Part shown: piece after piece, positions 17,464-25,224 of the stretch | How the letters are laid out: each line of letters begins with the position of its first letter | How positions within the stretch are numbered: position 1 is the stretch's first letter | Origin: an uncultured Verrucomicrobiota bacterium | GTDB taxonomy: Bacteria; Verrucomicrobiota; Verrucomicrobiia; Methylacidiphilales; UBA1321 | Length of the DNA stretch: 40,578 bases | Assembly (NCBI GenBank): GCA_903863295.1 | Contig: CAIPBM010000069.1 | Span: forward strand, 1 to 40,578 | Reading direction: 5' to 3' | Position numbers and translations under genes: made by a program | Notes under the pieces: generated by a model | What the model was told of the DNA's origin: nothing | What the model saw: only the letters and a program-made list of their open reading frames with translations | The model's database searches: none

Positions 17464-18486
17464 TCAAGCAACGGTGGTAACCTGCGACTGACTTTGCGTC
17501 GGCTCGGGTTCCGGCTCGGTGGCGAGGGGAGGGGAGAAGAGGTAGGTCTGGAAGATGCCTTCGCCGATGACGTTTAGCTTGATCTGGAGTTCATCCATGT
17601 ACTTGTGCATGCCGACGGTCTTGATGTCCTCCAGCGCGCTGTAGTTGAGCTCCGCGACGAGGCGCCCGGTCAGTTTCTCAGCCTGGTTGGTGAAGTGCTC
17701 TCCAGCCGTGCCGGAAATACGGCGGAGCGAGTAATCGAGCTCCTGGGCACAAAAGCGAATCGAGCGCGGGAAGAACTCGTTCAGGATGAGAAATTCAACG
17801 ACCTTGTCCGGCTCAACCTGCGCGACGTAGAATTTGCGGTAGGCATCGTGCGAGCTGCAAGACCGGAGAATCGCGCTCCATTGGAGGGTGCCGCCGGTAT
17901 GCGAATTCTTTGCCGGCGTCTTGATGAAGATTTCGTCGTTGGCGTCGAGGATGCGGGTCGTCATGTCGGCGCGCTCCAGATATTTGCCGACCTGGATGAA
18001 GTCCCAGTCCTCGCCATGGGTCATGGTGCCGTCGGTGATGCCTTGAAAAAGATGCGAGGCGTTTTTGACCTGCGTGAAGAATTCGTAAGGCCCCTGGCGC
18101 TGGATTTTCTTCAGCGTCTGGCTCTTGATCCAGAGGTAGGTGCGGTTGATTTCCTCCCACATCTCGAGCGAAATCTGCTCGCGCACATGGCGGGCATTTT
18201 CGCGCGCGGCGGTGACGCAGTTGACGATCGAATTCGGGTTCTTCGGGTTGAGGGTCAGGAAGTCGATGACATTGTCGTTGCTCGTTTCCGTGTAGAGCTC
18301 GTAGTAATCCGCGTGCTCCCCGGTGCTGCGCAGGACGGGCTCCCAGAGGGTTTTCTGCTCCGCCTGGCCGAGCCGGGGCAGATCAAGCATGAGCTGAAGA
18401 TTGACGTCGAGAATGCGGGCGATATTTTCCGCCCGCTCGGCATAACGGCTCATCCAGTAGAGAGAATCGGCAACGCGAGATAACAT
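17464..18486 (-). CDS. Alpha-E domain protein (DUF403)
   Basis: A 340-residue all-alpha protein. The start at 18486 gives MLSRVADSLYWMSRYAERAE, the hallmark N-terminus of the alpha-E family; an upstream in-frame start at 18534 would add 16 unrelated residues. The rest is helical with repeated SCSSHDAYRKFY and FLILNEFFPRSIRFC signatures. The C-terminus ends in a Pro/Glu/Gln-rich tail. It follows the ATP-grasp gene by 23 nt, the standard pairing for this family. The pair is predicted in the literature to act in a peptide-ligation or modification system; a biochemical function is not established to my knowledge. Confidence 0.92.
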   Translation of the reverse strand: MLSRVADSLYWMSRYAERAENIARILDVNLQLMLDLPRLGQAEQKTLWEPVLRSTGEHADYYELYTETSNDNVIDFLTLNPKNPNSIVNCVTAARENARHVREQISLEMWEEINRTYLWIKSQTLKKIQRQGPYEFFTQVKNASHLFQGITDGTMTHGEDWDFIQVGKYLERADMTTRILDANDEIFIKTPAKNSHTGGTLQWSAILRSCSSHDAYRKFYVAQVEPDKVVEFLILNEFFPRSIRFCAQELDYSLRRISGTAGEHFTNQAEKLTGRLVAELNYSALEDIKTVGMHKYMDELQIKLNVIGEGIFQTYLFSPPLATEPEPEPTQSQSQVTTVA

Positions 18487-18509
18487 AAATTTCAATTTAT
18501 AGATGAGTT

Positions 18510-19952
18510 TTAGCTGTCCCCGTAAAGCACCCACGTGTCCTTGCTGCCGCCGCCCTGGGAGGAATTGACGACGAGCGAACCCTTGCGGAGCGCTACGCGG
18601 GTCAGCCCGCCCGGCACGATGCTGATTTTTTCCCCGCAGAGGATGTAGGGGCGAAGATCGACGTGCCGTCCCTCGAATTGTCCATCCACATAGCTGGGAT
18701 GGCGCGAGAGATTGAGCGTCGGCTGCGCGATGAAGTTACGGGGAGTCTCCAGAATCTTTTCCTTGAATTCCGCACGTTGCGCGGCGGTCGAAGCCTGTCC
18801 CACGAGCATGCCGTAGCCGCCCGATTCGTTCGCCGACTTGACCACGAGCTTTTCAAGGTTGTTGACGACGTACTCACATTCCTTCGGGTTCGAGCAGAGA
18901 TAAGTCGGCACGTTGGCCAGGATCGGTTCCTCGGAAAGGTAGAACTTGATCATGTCCGGCACATATTTGTAGACGACCTTGTCGTCCGCCACGCCGGTGC
19001 CGATGGCGTTGGCCAGGCTGACGTTCCCCGCGCGGTAGGCCTCCACGAGTCCCGGCACGCCGAGGATGGAATCTTTGCGGAAGACCTTCGGATCCAGGAA
19101 GTCGTCATCCAGTCGGCGGTAGATCGTATCGACCTTCTCGAGGCCCTTCGTCGTGCGCATATAGACCGTCTTGTCCTGCACGACCAAGTCCTGGCCTTCG
19201 ACAATCTGGATGCCCATCTGCCGGGCCAGGAACGAGTGCTCAAAATAGGCGCTGTTATAAATACCGGGCGTCAGGAGCACGACGGTGGGAGCCTTGTCCG
19301 TTGGCGGCGCGATGTACTGGAGCACTGTGAGCAAATCCTGCGTGTAGTGATCCACCGGGCGGACGCCGACGCTGCTGAAGAGATTGGGGAAGGCGCGCTT
19401 CATTGCCACGCGATTTTCCAGCAGGTAGGAGACGCCGGAGGGGCAGCGGCCATTGTCCTCTAGGACGAAATAAGTGCCCTCGCGGTCGCGAACCATGTCG
19501 CTGCCGCAAATGTGGATGTAGATGTCCTTCGGCACGGGCACGCCAACCATCTCGGGCCGGTAATGCTTCGCGCTCAGGACGTCTTCGGCGGGGATGACCT
19601 TTTCCTTCAGGATGCGCTGGTCGGTATAGAGATCCTTGAGGAAAAGATTCAGCGCGCGCATCCGCTGGATGAGCCCGGCTTCGATCACGTTCCATTCCGA
19701 GGCGGGAATGATCCGCGGCATGAGATCGAACGGGAAGATGCGCTCGGTGCCCTGCTCGTCGCTGTAGACGGTGAAGGTGATGCCTTGTCTCAGGAATGCC
19801 GCATCAACCGCCGTGCGGCGTTGCTCAAATTCTTCCCGTTCCAGGTTTTGGAACCTCTCAAACAACGTCGCGTAATGGGGGCGAACCTTTCCCTCCGCCG
19901 CGAACATTTCATCAAAAAAATCACCGGGTTGGTATTTATCGAGCAAGGCCAT
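18510..19952 (-). CDS. Circularly permuted ATP-grasp type 2 protein (DUF404/DUF407)
   Basis: A 480-residue protein from ATG 19952; the open frame extends upstream to 20345 but those residues are not part of the family. [17 protein letters not shown] is the expected start. [36 protein letters not shown] and [11 protein letters not shown] are the ATP-grasp nucleotide- and metal-binding segments. [14 protein letters not shown] near the end is also typical. Such enzymes are predicted to form amide bonds using ATP. It is co-oriented with the alpha-E gene. The transglutaminase and proteasome-type protease genes that accompany this pair in some genomes are not adjacent here. Confidence 0.93.
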   Translation of the reverse strand: MALLDKYQPGDFFDEMFAAEGKVRPHYATLFERFQNLEREEFEQRRTAVDAAFLRQGITFTVYSDEQGTERIFPFDLMPRIIPASEWNVIEAGLIQRMRALNLFLKDLYTDQRILKEKVIPAEDVLSAKHYRPEMVGVPVPKDIYIHICGSDMVRDREGTYFVLEDNGRCPSGVSYLLENRVAMKRAFPNLFSSVGVRPVDHYTQDLLTVLQYIAPPTDKAPTVVLLTPGIYNSAYFEHSFLARQMGIQIVEGQDLVVQDKTVYMRTTKGLEKVDTIYRRLDDDFLDPKVFRKDSILGVPGLVEAYRAGNVSLANAIGTGVADDKVVYKYVPDMIKFYLSEEPILANVPTYLCSNPKECEYVVNNLEKLVVKSANESGGYGMLVGQASTAAQRAEFKEKILETPRNFIAQPTLNLSRHPSYVDGQFEGRHVDLRPYILCGEKISIVPGGLTRVALRKGSLVVNSSQGGGSKDTWVLYGDS

Positions 19953-20096
19953 GGACGTAAAAAAGGAAAAGTCGGGAATTAGACAATGTGGGTTAAAGAG
20001 GGCCAGTAAACACGATATCGGGACTGGGAGCAATCCGAAGTAGCCAGCTTTATGCCAAAATTGTGGCTTGAGCGATTTTTCCGTTTGCGGGTTCCT

Positions 20097-20120
20097 CGTT
20101 CCCAAGTTCAGTTGGGAACG
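20097..20120. repeat. Short intergenic palindrome
   Basis: A 9-bp inverted repeat (CGTTCCCAA / TTGGGAACG) around a 6-nt loop lies in the divergent gap between the ATP-grasp gene and sufT. It has no T-tract and so is not a clear terminator. It may be a degraded interspersed repeat. Confidence 0.5.
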
Positions 20121-20198
20121 GGTAAGGAAACTCAGCCGGTCATCGATCAGGACGACAGACGGATTGACAAAAGGGGCCGGACATCGGACTTTCAAACC

Positions 20199-20771
20199 AT
20201 GAGTAACGATTCTCCAGTGATTTCCCTGACTCGCGACGTGGAGGCCATTCAAATTCCGAGCGGCTTGACCAAAAAGCTGCTGCAAGGCACGCCGGTCATT
20301 ATTACGCAGGCCCTGGGTGGAACCTATACGGTCGTGGTGGAACATTCCGCCGGCCTATTCCGCGTCTTGGCGGAGGATGCCGACGCGCTGGGCAAGACAC
20401 CTGCGCCCAAGGCTGCTGCCACCGCTGAAGGCGGCGATGCGGTCCCCAAGGGTGGCCCGGTGAATGAAGAGGAAATCTGGACCCAGCTCAAGACCTGTTA
20501 CGACCCCGAAATCCCGGTCAATATTGTCGATCTCGGCCTGATCTACAGCCTCGAAATCAAGCCCCAGGAGGATGGCGGCAACCTGGTTGAGGTCAAAATG
20601 ACCCTTACCGCGCCCGGTTGCGGCATGGGGCCTTCCATTGCCTCGGACGCCCAGCGGAAGATTCTAAGCGTCTCCGGCGTGACCGACGCACAAGTCGATG
20701 TGGTCTGGGATCCACCCTGGAGCGCGGAACGCATTTCGCAAGAGGGCAAGTCGAAGCTGGGGATGATTTAA
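20199..20771 (+). CDS. sufT: SufT-type Fe-S cluster assembly protein with DUF59/MIP18 domain
   Basis: A 190-residue protein from ATG 20199. An N-terminal region of about 75 residues ([20 protein letters not shown], then [17 protein letters not shown]) is specific to SufT-like proteins. The DUF59/MIP18 domain follows a linker: [20 protein letters not shown] (about 107-126), then [16 protein letters not shown] with the conserved Cys, and [13 protein letters not shown]. These proteins help mature Fe-S proteins. The reading frame extends further upstream, but only this start fits the family. No other suf genes are nearby. Confidence 0.9.
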   Translation: MSNDSPVISLTRDVEAIQIPSGLTKKLLQGTPVIITQALGGTYTVVVEHSAGLFRVLAEDADALGKTPAPKAAATAEGGDAVPKGGPVNEEEIWTQLKTCYDPEIPVNIVDLGLIYSLEIKPQEDGGNLVEVKMTLTAPGCGMGPSIASDAQRKILSVSGVTDAQVDVVWDPPWSAERISQEGKSKLGMI

Positions 20772-20821
20772 GAGTGAGGGGGCAGGCCCCGGCCTGCTCC
20801 TATTCGATAACGGGCGCCCCC

Positions 20822-21172
20822 ATGAACCTCTGGCTAAAAATCCTCATCAGTGCGCTGCTCATCGGCGGTATCTCCGAGATCTCGCGCCGCAATTCCAATA
20901 TCGCGGCGCTCCTGGCTTCGCTGCCGCTGATTTCGATCTTGTCGATGATCTGGATGTATCACGATTCGCACGATGCCGGGCGAATTGCCGACTTCTCCTG
21001 GTCGGTCTTTTGGTATGTCCTCCCCTCCCTGGTTCTTTTTATCGTCCTGCCCGTCCTCCTGACCCGCTGGCAAGTACCCTTTTACGGCGCCCTGCTCATT
21101 GCCAGCGCGGCCACCATCGTCGTCTTTTTTATCATGAAGGCCGTTCTAGGGCGCGTGGGGATCGAGATATAA
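20822..21172 (+). CDS. DUF3147 family small membrane protein
   Basis: A 116-residue protein with about four membrane helices: near 4-21, 28-46, 64-82 and 88-108. The pattern SALLIGGISEISRRNSNIAA, LLASLPLISILSMIWMY and WSVFWYVLPSLVLFIVLPVL matches the DUF3147 family. Its function is unknown. It lies 50 nt after sufT on the same strand, with a small GC-rich palindrome between, so co-transcription is possible but not certain. Confidence 0.82.
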   Translation: MNLWLKILISALLIGGISEISRRNSNIAALLASLPLISILSMIWMYHDSHDAGRIADFSWSVFWYVLPSLVLFIVLPVLLTRWQVPFYGALLIASAATIVVFFIMKAVLGRVGIEI

Positions 21173-21188
21173 ATCTTGGGCGAAGAAA

Positions 21189-21382
21189 GTCCCATTGGGA
21201 CAATTGAAAGTAGCCCGGCAATTCATTGCCGGGTAAAAGGTATCGAAAATGACGCGTCCCATCGGGACGCATGAAAGCTCGGAAGGATTCGAATTCGTCC
21301 GTCCCTACGGGACGGACGGCTTTCCTTATGGAATACCCGGCAATAAATTGCCGGGCTACTCTCGGGCGTCCCTCTGGGACGC
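21189..21382. repeat. Cluster of six interspersed palindromes of two families
   Basis: Two palindromes with the core CCCGGCAAT-n-ATTGCCGGG lie at 21210-21235 and 21334-21359, in opposite orientation and differing at one base. Four palindromes of the type GTCCC-n-GGGAC lie at 21189-21202, 21254-21270, 21296-21319 and 21366-21382. The whole block is roughly symmetric. Repeats of this type recur between genes in many environmental bacteria; their function is unknown. Confidence 0.85.
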
Positions 21383-21477
21383 TCGGGCTGGTTCCGGTCC
21401 GATTGCTTCCCTGACGATGGTCGTTAGCATGAATTAACCGCAAGCGCTCAAGGTCGAAAAAAAATTCAACAAGACAC

Positions 21478-21505
21478 TTGCCATCTATTGGCCTTTTGAT
21501 AGTCT
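21478..21505 (+). promoter_or_regulatory. Possible promoter of the rpmJ-rplQ operon
   Basis: TTGCCA (21478-21483) and TAGTCT (21500-21505) are spaced 16 nt, following an A-rich tract at 21457-21470 that could act as an UP element. The -10 is weak. It is placed here because an operon promoter must lie between the repeats and rpmJ. Confidence 0.35.
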
Positions 21506-21585
21506 CGCTCTCTTGCGCTTTATCGCGTGAAGGCGTTTTTGTCTTCCCGTACAGAGTGCAAATCACCCTTTTTTGAGTAATAAAT

Positions 21586-21702
21586 ATGAAAGTTCGCGCC
21601 TCCGTTAAACGCCGCACTTCGGACTGTCAAGTCGTCCGTCGGAAGGGCCGCGTCTACATCATTAACAAGAAAAACCCGCGCCTTAAACAGCGCCAGGGTT
21701 AA
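21586..21702 (+). CDS. rpmJ: 50S ribosomal protein L36, form with lost zinc ligands
   Basis: A 38-residue protein with the L36 frame: [20 protein letters not shown], then [18 protein letters not shown]. The zinc-binding form has three Cys and one His; here only Cys14 remains, with Thr, Asn and Leu at the other ligand positions. It is therefore a zinc-independent L36. No Shine-Dalgarno sequence precedes the ATG. rpsM follows after 19 nt. Confidence 0.95.
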   Translation: MKVRASVKRRTSDCQVVRRKGRVYIINKKNPRLKQRQG

Positions 21703-21721
21703 ATAGGAAAGCCCAGCACGT

Positions 21722-22117
21722 ATGCCTCGCCTTCTCGGTATCGATATTCCCGGTGACAAGCGGATTGAAGCCGCCTTGCCTTACATTTACGGCATCGGCC
21801 CCAGCCGCGCCAAGCTCATCCTCGAACAGGCTGAAATCAGCCCGGACGTCCGCGCCAAGACGCTGAGCGATCAGCAGCTTAACCGGATCATCCAGATCAT
21901 CCAGGAAAACAAGTACACGATCGAAGGTGATCTTCGCCGCGAACTGCAACAGAATCTCAAGCGCCTTCAGGCCATCAATTGCTACCGTGGCATCCGCCAT
22001 CGCCGTGGATTGCCTGTCCGTGGTCAACGTACCGGCACCAACGCCCGTACCCGCAAGGGACCGCGCAAGACGGTCGGCGTGCAACGCAACAAAGACGCCA
22101 AAGCCGGCAAAGTCTAA
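21722..22117 (+). CDS. rpsM: 30S ribosomal protein S13
   Basis: A 131-residue protein of the small-subunit head. [20 protein letters not shown] and [19 protein letters not shown] begin the helix-two-turn-helix domain. The basic tail [20 protein letters not shown] followed by [10 protein letters not shown] reaches toward the tRNA sites. The last ten residues are a slightly longer Lys/Ala tail than in many bacteria. AGGAAA lies about 12 nt upstream of the ATG, farther than usual. The rpmJ-rpsM-rpsK-rpsD-rpoA-rplQ order is conserved across bacteria. Confidence 0.98.
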   Translation: MPRLLGIDIPGDKRIEAALPYIYGIGPSRAKLILEQAEISPDVRAKTLSDQQLNRIIQIIQENKYTIEGDLRRELQQNLKRLQAINCYRGIRHRRGLPVRGQRTGTNARTRKGPRKTVGVQRNKDAKAGKV

Positions 22118-22134
22118 TTTAACCAGTTAATCCC

Positions 22135-22710
22135 ATGGCCGACGAAACTCCGATTACACCCGCCGCACCTGCGGCTGAGAAGAAACCCGCAGCGGAAAAA
22201 AAGCCCGCCGCTGAAAAGAAACCCGCTGGCGAGAAAAAAGTCGCCGGGAAAGGCGCTGCCGCTGCAGCCGCCGTCAAGCCTGCCGAGCAAATCTCGACCA
22301 GTCTGTCGCTCGATCCGAACGACATGGAGAAGCCCAAGATCGTCAAGGCCAAGGGTAGCAAGAACATCTTCACGGGCATCGCGCACATCTCCGCGACGTT
22401 CAATAACACCATCGTTTCCATCACCGACATGACGGGCGCCGTCATCGGCTGGTCCTCCGCTGGTAAGTGTGGTTTCCGTGGTTCCAAGAAGTCGACCGCG
22501 TATGTCGCTCAGGTTGTCGCGCAGGACGCTTCCCGTCAGGCGATGGGCCACGGGCTCAAGGAAGTTTCCGTCCGCGTCAAAGGTCCGGGTACGGGCCGTG
22601 AATCGGCGATCCGCGCCCTGCAGGCGATCGGTTTGGAAGTCACTTCCATCACCGACGTGACTCCCACCCCTCACAATGGTTGCCGCCCCCGCAAGCAGCG
22701 CCGCGTGTAA
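22135..22710 (+). CDS. rpsK: 30S ribosomal protein S11 with long N-terminal extension
   Basis: A 191-residue protein, about 60 longer than typical S11. The S11 core begins near residue 70 ([20 protein letters not shown]) and continues through [20 protein letters not shown] to [15 protein letters not shown], all standard. The first 65 residues are low-complexity, with an AEKKPA unit repeated three times (12-31), then an Ala run and a short acidic stretch. The extension is in frame from an ATG 18 nt after the rpsM stop; an internal start at M64 would give a near-normal S11. No Shine-Dalgarno sequence is seen before 22135. Confidence 0.95.
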   Translation: MADETPITPAAPAAEKKPAAEKKPAAEKKPAGEKKVAGKGAAAAAAVKPAEQISTSLSLDPNDMEKPKIVKAKGSKNIFTGIAHISATFNNTIVSITDMTGAVIGWSSAGKCGFRGSKKSTAYVAQVVAQDASRQAMGHGLKEVSVRVKGPGTGRESAIRALQAIGLEVTSITDVTPTPHNGCRPRKQRRV

Positions 22711-22732
22711 TTCTTTTTAACTATCTAATCCT

Positions 22733-23341
22733 ATGGCTCGTTACACCGGACCCCGTACCAAGAAAAGCCGCCGCTATGGCGTTCCCCTCTTCGGCCCCCA
22801 CAAGGCGCTCGAACGTCGTAATTTCCCGCCCGGCATGCATGGCGACAAAGGCCGTCGCAAGCAATCGGAATATGCCATCGCCCTCGGCGAAAAGCAGAAG
22901 CTCCGTTTGATGTACGGCTTGCTGGAACGTCAGTTCCGCCGCTATTTCGAGACCTCCCTGCGCCGTCGCGGTGTCACGGGCGAAATCCTTTTGCAGCTCC
23001 TTGAAACCCGCCTCGATAACGTGGTCTTCCGCCTCGGCCTGGCCAATTCCCGCCGCTCCGCGCGCCAGATGGTCAACCACGGCCACATCGCTGTCAACGG
23101 TCGCAAGGTCAGCATCGCCAGCTACAACACCAAGATTGGTGATGTTGTCGAAGTCCGCAACAACGCCGTCTCCCGCCAGCTCGGAACGCGCGGCCTCAAT
23201 GCCACGCAGATCACCGCGGTGCCGGATTGGCTCTTGCTCGACAAAGACAATTTCAAGGGCGAAGTGAAGCGCATTCCGACTCGTGAGGAAATCGCGCCGA
23301 TCGTCAACGAGCAGTTGATCATCGAGCTTTACTCGCGCTAA
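22733..23341 (+). CDS. rpsD: 30S ribosomal protein S4
   Basis: A 202-residue primary 16S-rRNA-binding protein of normal length. MARYTGPRTKKSRRYGVPLF is the N-terminus, without the zinc-binding Cys cluster of some S4 proteins. An S4 RNA-binding domain lies near 93-155 (ETRLDNVVFRLGLANSRRSA, then RQMVNHGHIAVNGRKVSIAS). PTREEIAPIVNEQLIIELYS closes the protein. S4 is a known translational regulator of this operon in E. coli; no matching leader structure can be claimed here. No Shine-Dalgarno sequence precedes the ATG. Confidence 0.98.
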   Translation: MARYTGPRTKKSRRYGVPLFGPHKALERRNFPPGMHGDKGRRKQSEYAIALGEKQKLRLMYGLLERQFRRYFETSLRRRGVTGEILLQLLETRLDNVVFRLGLANSRRSARQMVNHGHIAVNGRKVSIASYNTKIGDVVEVRNNAVSRQLGTRGLNATQITAVPDWLLLDKDNFKGEVKRIPTREEIAPIVNEQLIIELYSR

Positions 23342-23489
23342 ACGCATTTTCCCGCGGTTCCCGCTGTGCCGGGGCCGCCTGCTTCTTTCCGACCGGCGGT
23401 GCGGAGAGAGGTCGATTCAGTAGAAACACCGCCATCCGGCTGTTGGTCCGGGGTAGCGATGGCAATCGCGGCCTTCGGGTAACCCAGCC

Positions 23490-23497
23490 AAGGAGAA
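23490..23497 (+). promoter_or_regulatory. Shine-Dalgarno site fixing the rpoA start
   Basis: AAGGAGAA lies 5-7 nt before ATG 23503 and decides this start over the upstream in-frame GTG at 23443. It is the only strong ribosome-binding site in the six-gene operon. Confidence 0.8.
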
Positions 23498-23502
23498 ATC
23501 AG

Positions 23503-24462
23503 ATGCCTATCCGCCTCGGTCGTTTTGAAATGCCCAATCGTCTGGCCAAAGACGAAGTCGCCTCCAAAGGCAATTACGCCAAGTTTGTCGCCGAACCCTT
23601 TGAAGCGGGTTACGGTCACACCCTCGGCAACTCCCTGCGCCGCGTGCTCCTTTCCTCGCTGGAAGGCGCTGCCATCTCGAGCATCAAGCTCGAAGGCGCC
23701 GTGCATGAATTCGGCACGCTTCCTGGCGTGGTCGAAGATGTCACCGATATCGTTCTCAATCTCAAGAAGGTTCTCTTCAAGCTCCCCAACCGCGAACCCC
23801 GCGTCTTGTTCCTCAACGTGACCAAGGAAGGCCCCGTCACCGCCGGCGACATCAAGCTCGATGCCGGTGTCGAAGTGCTCAACCCTGAGCAGGTCATCGC
23901 GACCCTCGATAAGAAGCAGCGTTTTGAAGCGGAACTCGAAGTCAAGGTCGGTCGCGGCTACTGCAGCGCCGAGTTCAACAAGCACCCTGAGCAGTCGATT
24001 GGCGTCATCGCCATCGATTCCCTCTTCTCTCCCGTCCGCAAGGTGAAATACTCGGTGGAGAACACCCGCGTGGGTCAGCGCACCGATTACGACAAGCTCA
24101 TCCTCGAAGTCTGGACCGACGGTCGCCTCACGACTGATGAAGCCCTGCTTCAGGCCTCCGCCATTCTTCGCCATCACCTCGATCTCTTCGTCGACTTCGA
24201 CAAGGAAACGATCGAGTTCGAGGAAAGCCAGCCGCAGGTCAGCCAGGAAAACAGCAAGCTCAAGAAGCTCCTCAACATGAGCGTCAACGAGATCGAGCTG
24301 TCGGTCCGCGCCGCCAACTGCCTTAACAACGCCAACATCACGACCGTCGGCCAGCTCGCCATGAAGACCGAGGCTGAGATGCTCAAATACCGCAACTTCG
24401 GCAAGAAGTCGCTCAACGAAATCAAGGATAAGCTCCAGAACCTCGGCCTCAGCCTGGCATGA
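23503..24462 (+). CDS. rpoA: RNA polymerase alpha subunit
   Basis: A 319-residue subunit that nucleates RNA polymerase assembly and contacts UP elements and activators. The N-terminal domain (about 1-230) carries FEAGYGHTLGNSLRRVLLSS (33-52), the dimerisation signature. The C-terminal domain (about 255-319) has ELSVRAANCLNNANITTVGQ and RNFGKKSLNEIKDKLQNLGL. The linker is charged. The gap of 161 nt after rpsD, larger than others in the operon, could hold an internal promoter. A strong Shine-Dalgarno sequence at 23490-23497 supports the start. Confidence 0.98.
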   Translation: MPIRLGRFEMPNRLAKDEVASKGNYAKFVAEPFEAGYGHTLGNSLRRVLLSSLEGAAISSIKLEGAVHEFGTLPGVVEDVTDIVLNLKKVLFKLPNREPRVLFLNVTKEGPVTAGDIKLDAGVEVLNPEQVIATLDKKQRFEAELEVKVGRGYCSAEFNKHPEQSIGVIAIDSLFSPVRKVKYSVENTRVGQRTDYDKLILEVWTDGRLTTDEALLQASAILRHHLDLFVDFDKETIEFEESQPQVSQENSKLKKLLNMSVNEIELSVRAANCLNNANITTVGQLAMKTEAEMLKYRNFGKKSLNEIKDKLQNLGLSLA

Positions 24463-24521
24463 AGCTTGAATCCGGTCTCGTCGACGCTCCTGCCGCCGAT
24501 GCCAAAGCCGACTAAACCGCC

Positions 24522-24998
24522 ATGCGCCATCAGAAAAACACCCGTAAACTCGGACGCACTTCGCAGCACCGCGATGCCATGCTTGCCAACATCGTGGCCA
24601 GCCTGATCATCCACAAGCGCGTCAAAACCACCTTGGCCAAGGCCAAGGAAGCCCGCCCGTTGGCGGAAAAGCTCGTCACCCTCGGCAAGGCCGGCACGCT
24701 CCACGCGCGTCGTCTCGCCGTGGCCAAGATCGGCCAAAAGGATGCCGTGGCCAAGCTGTTCAAGGACATCGCTCCTGGCTTCAAGGATCGCAAGGGTGGA
24801 TATACCCGCATCCTTAAGCTTGGACCGCGTCAGTCGGACTCGGCCCCCATCGCTTTCCTCGAATGGGTCGATTATGTCGTGGACGCCGTCGCAGCCCCCG
24901 TTGAAAAAGCGGAAAAGCCTGCCAAAGCCGACAAGCCCGCCAAGGCCGAGAAGAAAGAAAAAGCCCCGAAGTCTGAAAAGACCGAGAAGGCCGAATAG
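24522..24998 (+). CDS. rplQ: 50S ribosomal protein L17 with Lys/Ala/Glu-rich C-terminal tail
   Basis: A 158-residue protein against the usual 115-130. MRHQKNTRKLGRTSQHRDAM, then ANIVASLIIHKRVKTTLAKA, is the classic L17 start, and the core ends near residue 125 (DSAPIAFLEWVDYVVDA). The remaining 33 residues are a low-complexity tail built from K-A-E-K-P-A-like units. A similar tail sits at the N-terminus of S11 in the same operon. It is the last gene of the operon, 37 nt before a terminator hairpin. Confidence 0.97.
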   Translation: MRHQKNTRKLGRTSQHRDAMLANIVASLIIHKRVKTTLAKAKEARPLAEKLVTLGKAGTLHARRLAVAKIGQKDAVAKLFKDIAPGFKDRKGGYTRILKLGPRQSDSAPIAFLEWVDYVVDAVAAPVEKAEKPAKADKPAKAEKKEKAPKSEKTEKAE

Positions 24999-25034
24999 TC
25001 TTCGAGCCCTTTAGCTTCACGCTCAATCAATTCA

Positions 25035-25066
25035 AACGGCGATCCTCGCAAGGGATCGCCGTTTTT
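25035..25066 (+). terminator. Rho-independent terminator of the ribosomal operon
   Basis: A perfect 11-bp stem (AACGGCGATCC / GGATCGCCGTT) with a 7-nt loop runs into a T-run, 37 nt after the rplQ stop. This is the clearest terminator in the window. Confidence 0.9.
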
Positions 25067-25120
25067 GTGGGGTCATTACCTGAGGAAGCTACTCGCGAGG
25101 CGCGATTGGGTTTTGTGGAG

Positions 25121-25140
25121 GGCTCGGCTCCTGCCGAGCC
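25121..25140. repeat. Intergenic GC-rich palindrome
   Basis: An 8-bp inverted repeat (GGCTCGGC / GCCGAGCC) around TCCT lies between the terminator and the convergent FTR1 gene. The context resembles the GGCTCG-type repeats that recur between genes in many genomes. No T-tract follows. Confidence 0.55.
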
Positions 25141-25224
25141 GCAGATGACGGGGAGGCTCGTTCCACCAACGTGTACCGCAAAGAATGCCCTGGGGGAGGA
25201 GCTTACCCCATACCCCCCGATTCC

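Larger units (their letters stand above)
21173..21585. other. Gene-free stretch before the ribosomal operon
   Basis: This 413-nt gap contains no credible gene. Its left half is filled by nested palindromes (21189-21382). The right half leads into a possible promoter at 21478-21505 and an AT-rich leader to rpmJ. No secY, infA, adk or map gene is found where they often stand upstream of rpmJ. Confidence 0.75.

Noticed and set aside
20052..20198. Upstream extension of the sufT frame
   Set aside because: The 49 extra residues include a palindromic repeat in translation and do not resemble SufT; the ATG at 20199 fits the family.
20164..20198. TTGACA at 20164-20169 as a sufT promoter
   Set aside because: No acceptable -10 box lies 16-18 nt downstream before the ATG.
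19953..20345. Upstream extension of the ATP-grasp frame on the minus strand
   Set aside because: The translated extension overlaps the divergent sufT gene and has no family resemblance; [17 protein letters not shown] at 19952 is the normal start.
23342..23502. Possible regulatory leader for rpoA or S4 autoregulation
   Set aside because: Some stem-forming stretches exist but no recognisable S4-binding pseudoknot or conserved leader could be argued from sequence alone.
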